From assembly GCA_903928395.1 (NCBI GenBank), contig CAIYQS010000159.1, forward strand, positions 1 to 6,202: 6,202 bases of DNA, in the 5' to 3' direction. The DNA is from an uncultured Actinomycetes bacterium (GTDB taxonomy: Bacteria; Actinomycetota; Actinomycetes; Nanopelagicales; Nanopelagicaceae). Shown piece by piece: positions 6,095-6,202 of the stretch. Position numbers and translations under genes: made by a program. Below the pieces are notes generated by a model. The model made no database searches, was not told where the DNA came from, and saw only the letters and a program-made list of their open reading frames with translations. Positions within the stretch are counted from its first letter, which is position 1. The number at the start of each line of letters is the position of its first letter.

Positions 6095-6202
6095 TTAGGC
6101 AACGTTAATGGTTGCTTGGTTAGTGGTGCAAGTAGTTAACCGATGAAATTCTTCAAGCGGTGTTCTTCCACGCAACACCATTTGAGGTCGGATTGAGTTA
6201 TA
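6095..6202 (-). CDS. Transposase C-terminal end (integrase-core, IS3/IS481 type), partial
   Basis: The last 35 codons of a transposase are present, running in from the right edge to a TAA at 6095-6097. The stretch YNSIRPQMVLRGRTPLEEF fits the YNxxRPHxxLxGxTPxE signature found after the catalytic Glu in rve-type integrase cores of IS3 and IS481 transposases. The usual His after RP is Gln here. The catalytic DDE residues lie outside the window. The stop falls about 33 bases before the element's end, a normal layout. The gene points toward the malE remnant and malF, so its transcripts could read into them. Confidence 0.8.
   Translation of the reverse strand, partial: YNSIRPQMVLRGRTPLEEFHRLTTCTTNQATINVA

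Larger units (their letters stand above)
6062..6202 (-). mobile_element. 3' end of an IS3/IS481-type insertion sequence, truncated by the window edge
   Basis: The right part of the window holds the tail of a DDE-type transposase gene followed by about 33 non-coding bases and a terminal-repeat-like sequence that stops where malE coding sequence starts. The element continues off the right edge, so its other terminal repeat, any target duplication and the 5' part of malE are not visible. The exact border (6061/6062) is inferred from the TG-initial end and from where binding-protein similarity resumes. Confidence 0.7.

Overview
The window reads almost entirely on the minus strand, with base composition by eye in the mid-40s percent GC. 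In transcription order (right to left) it holds: the 3' end of an insertion sequence with the last 35 codons of its transposase; the last 87 codons of a MalE-like sugar-binding protein cut off by that element; a hairpin terminator or attenuator; complete malF-like and malG-like ABC permease genes; an Esterase_D-type alpha/beta hydrolase; a small SGNH/GDSL hydrolase; a Tat-exported multicopper oxidase; a roughly 100-base gap with a perfect 17-base palindrome; and the first 77 codons of cysK (cysteine synthase), which runs off the left edge.

The organism cannot be fixed without a search. The style of the permeases (MalF with a large extracytoplasmic insert, and no MalK next to it), the moderate GC and the good Shine-Dalgarno sites would suit a moderate-GC actinobacterium, perhaps a freshwater planktonic type. 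This is inference only.

The five genes from malF to the oxidase form a tight unit. MalF's stop codon touches MalG's start, 7 bases separate malG from the esterase, the esterase and SGNH genes overlap by ATGA, and the oxidase starts 45 bases later (or 12 from an alternative TTG). No internal terminator is visible, so they are probably co-transcribed. MalF and MalG would form the membrane channel of an oligosaccharide importer that needs an ATPase encoded elsewhere. The two hydrolases lack signal peptides and could deacylate imported sugar esters in the cytoplasm. The oxidase carries a twin-arginine signal and a complete set of copper ligands, so it should work outside the membrane. Its link to the sugar genes is unexplained.

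The main points of interest are the apparent IS disruption of the binding-protein gene beside an intact permease pair, the loss of the usual catalytic Asp in the SGNH hydrolase, the mixed permease-esterase-oxidase operon, and the palindrome in front of cysK. I see no RNA genes, CRISPR arrays or clear novel defence-type system, and no gene-free stretch longer than 300 bases.
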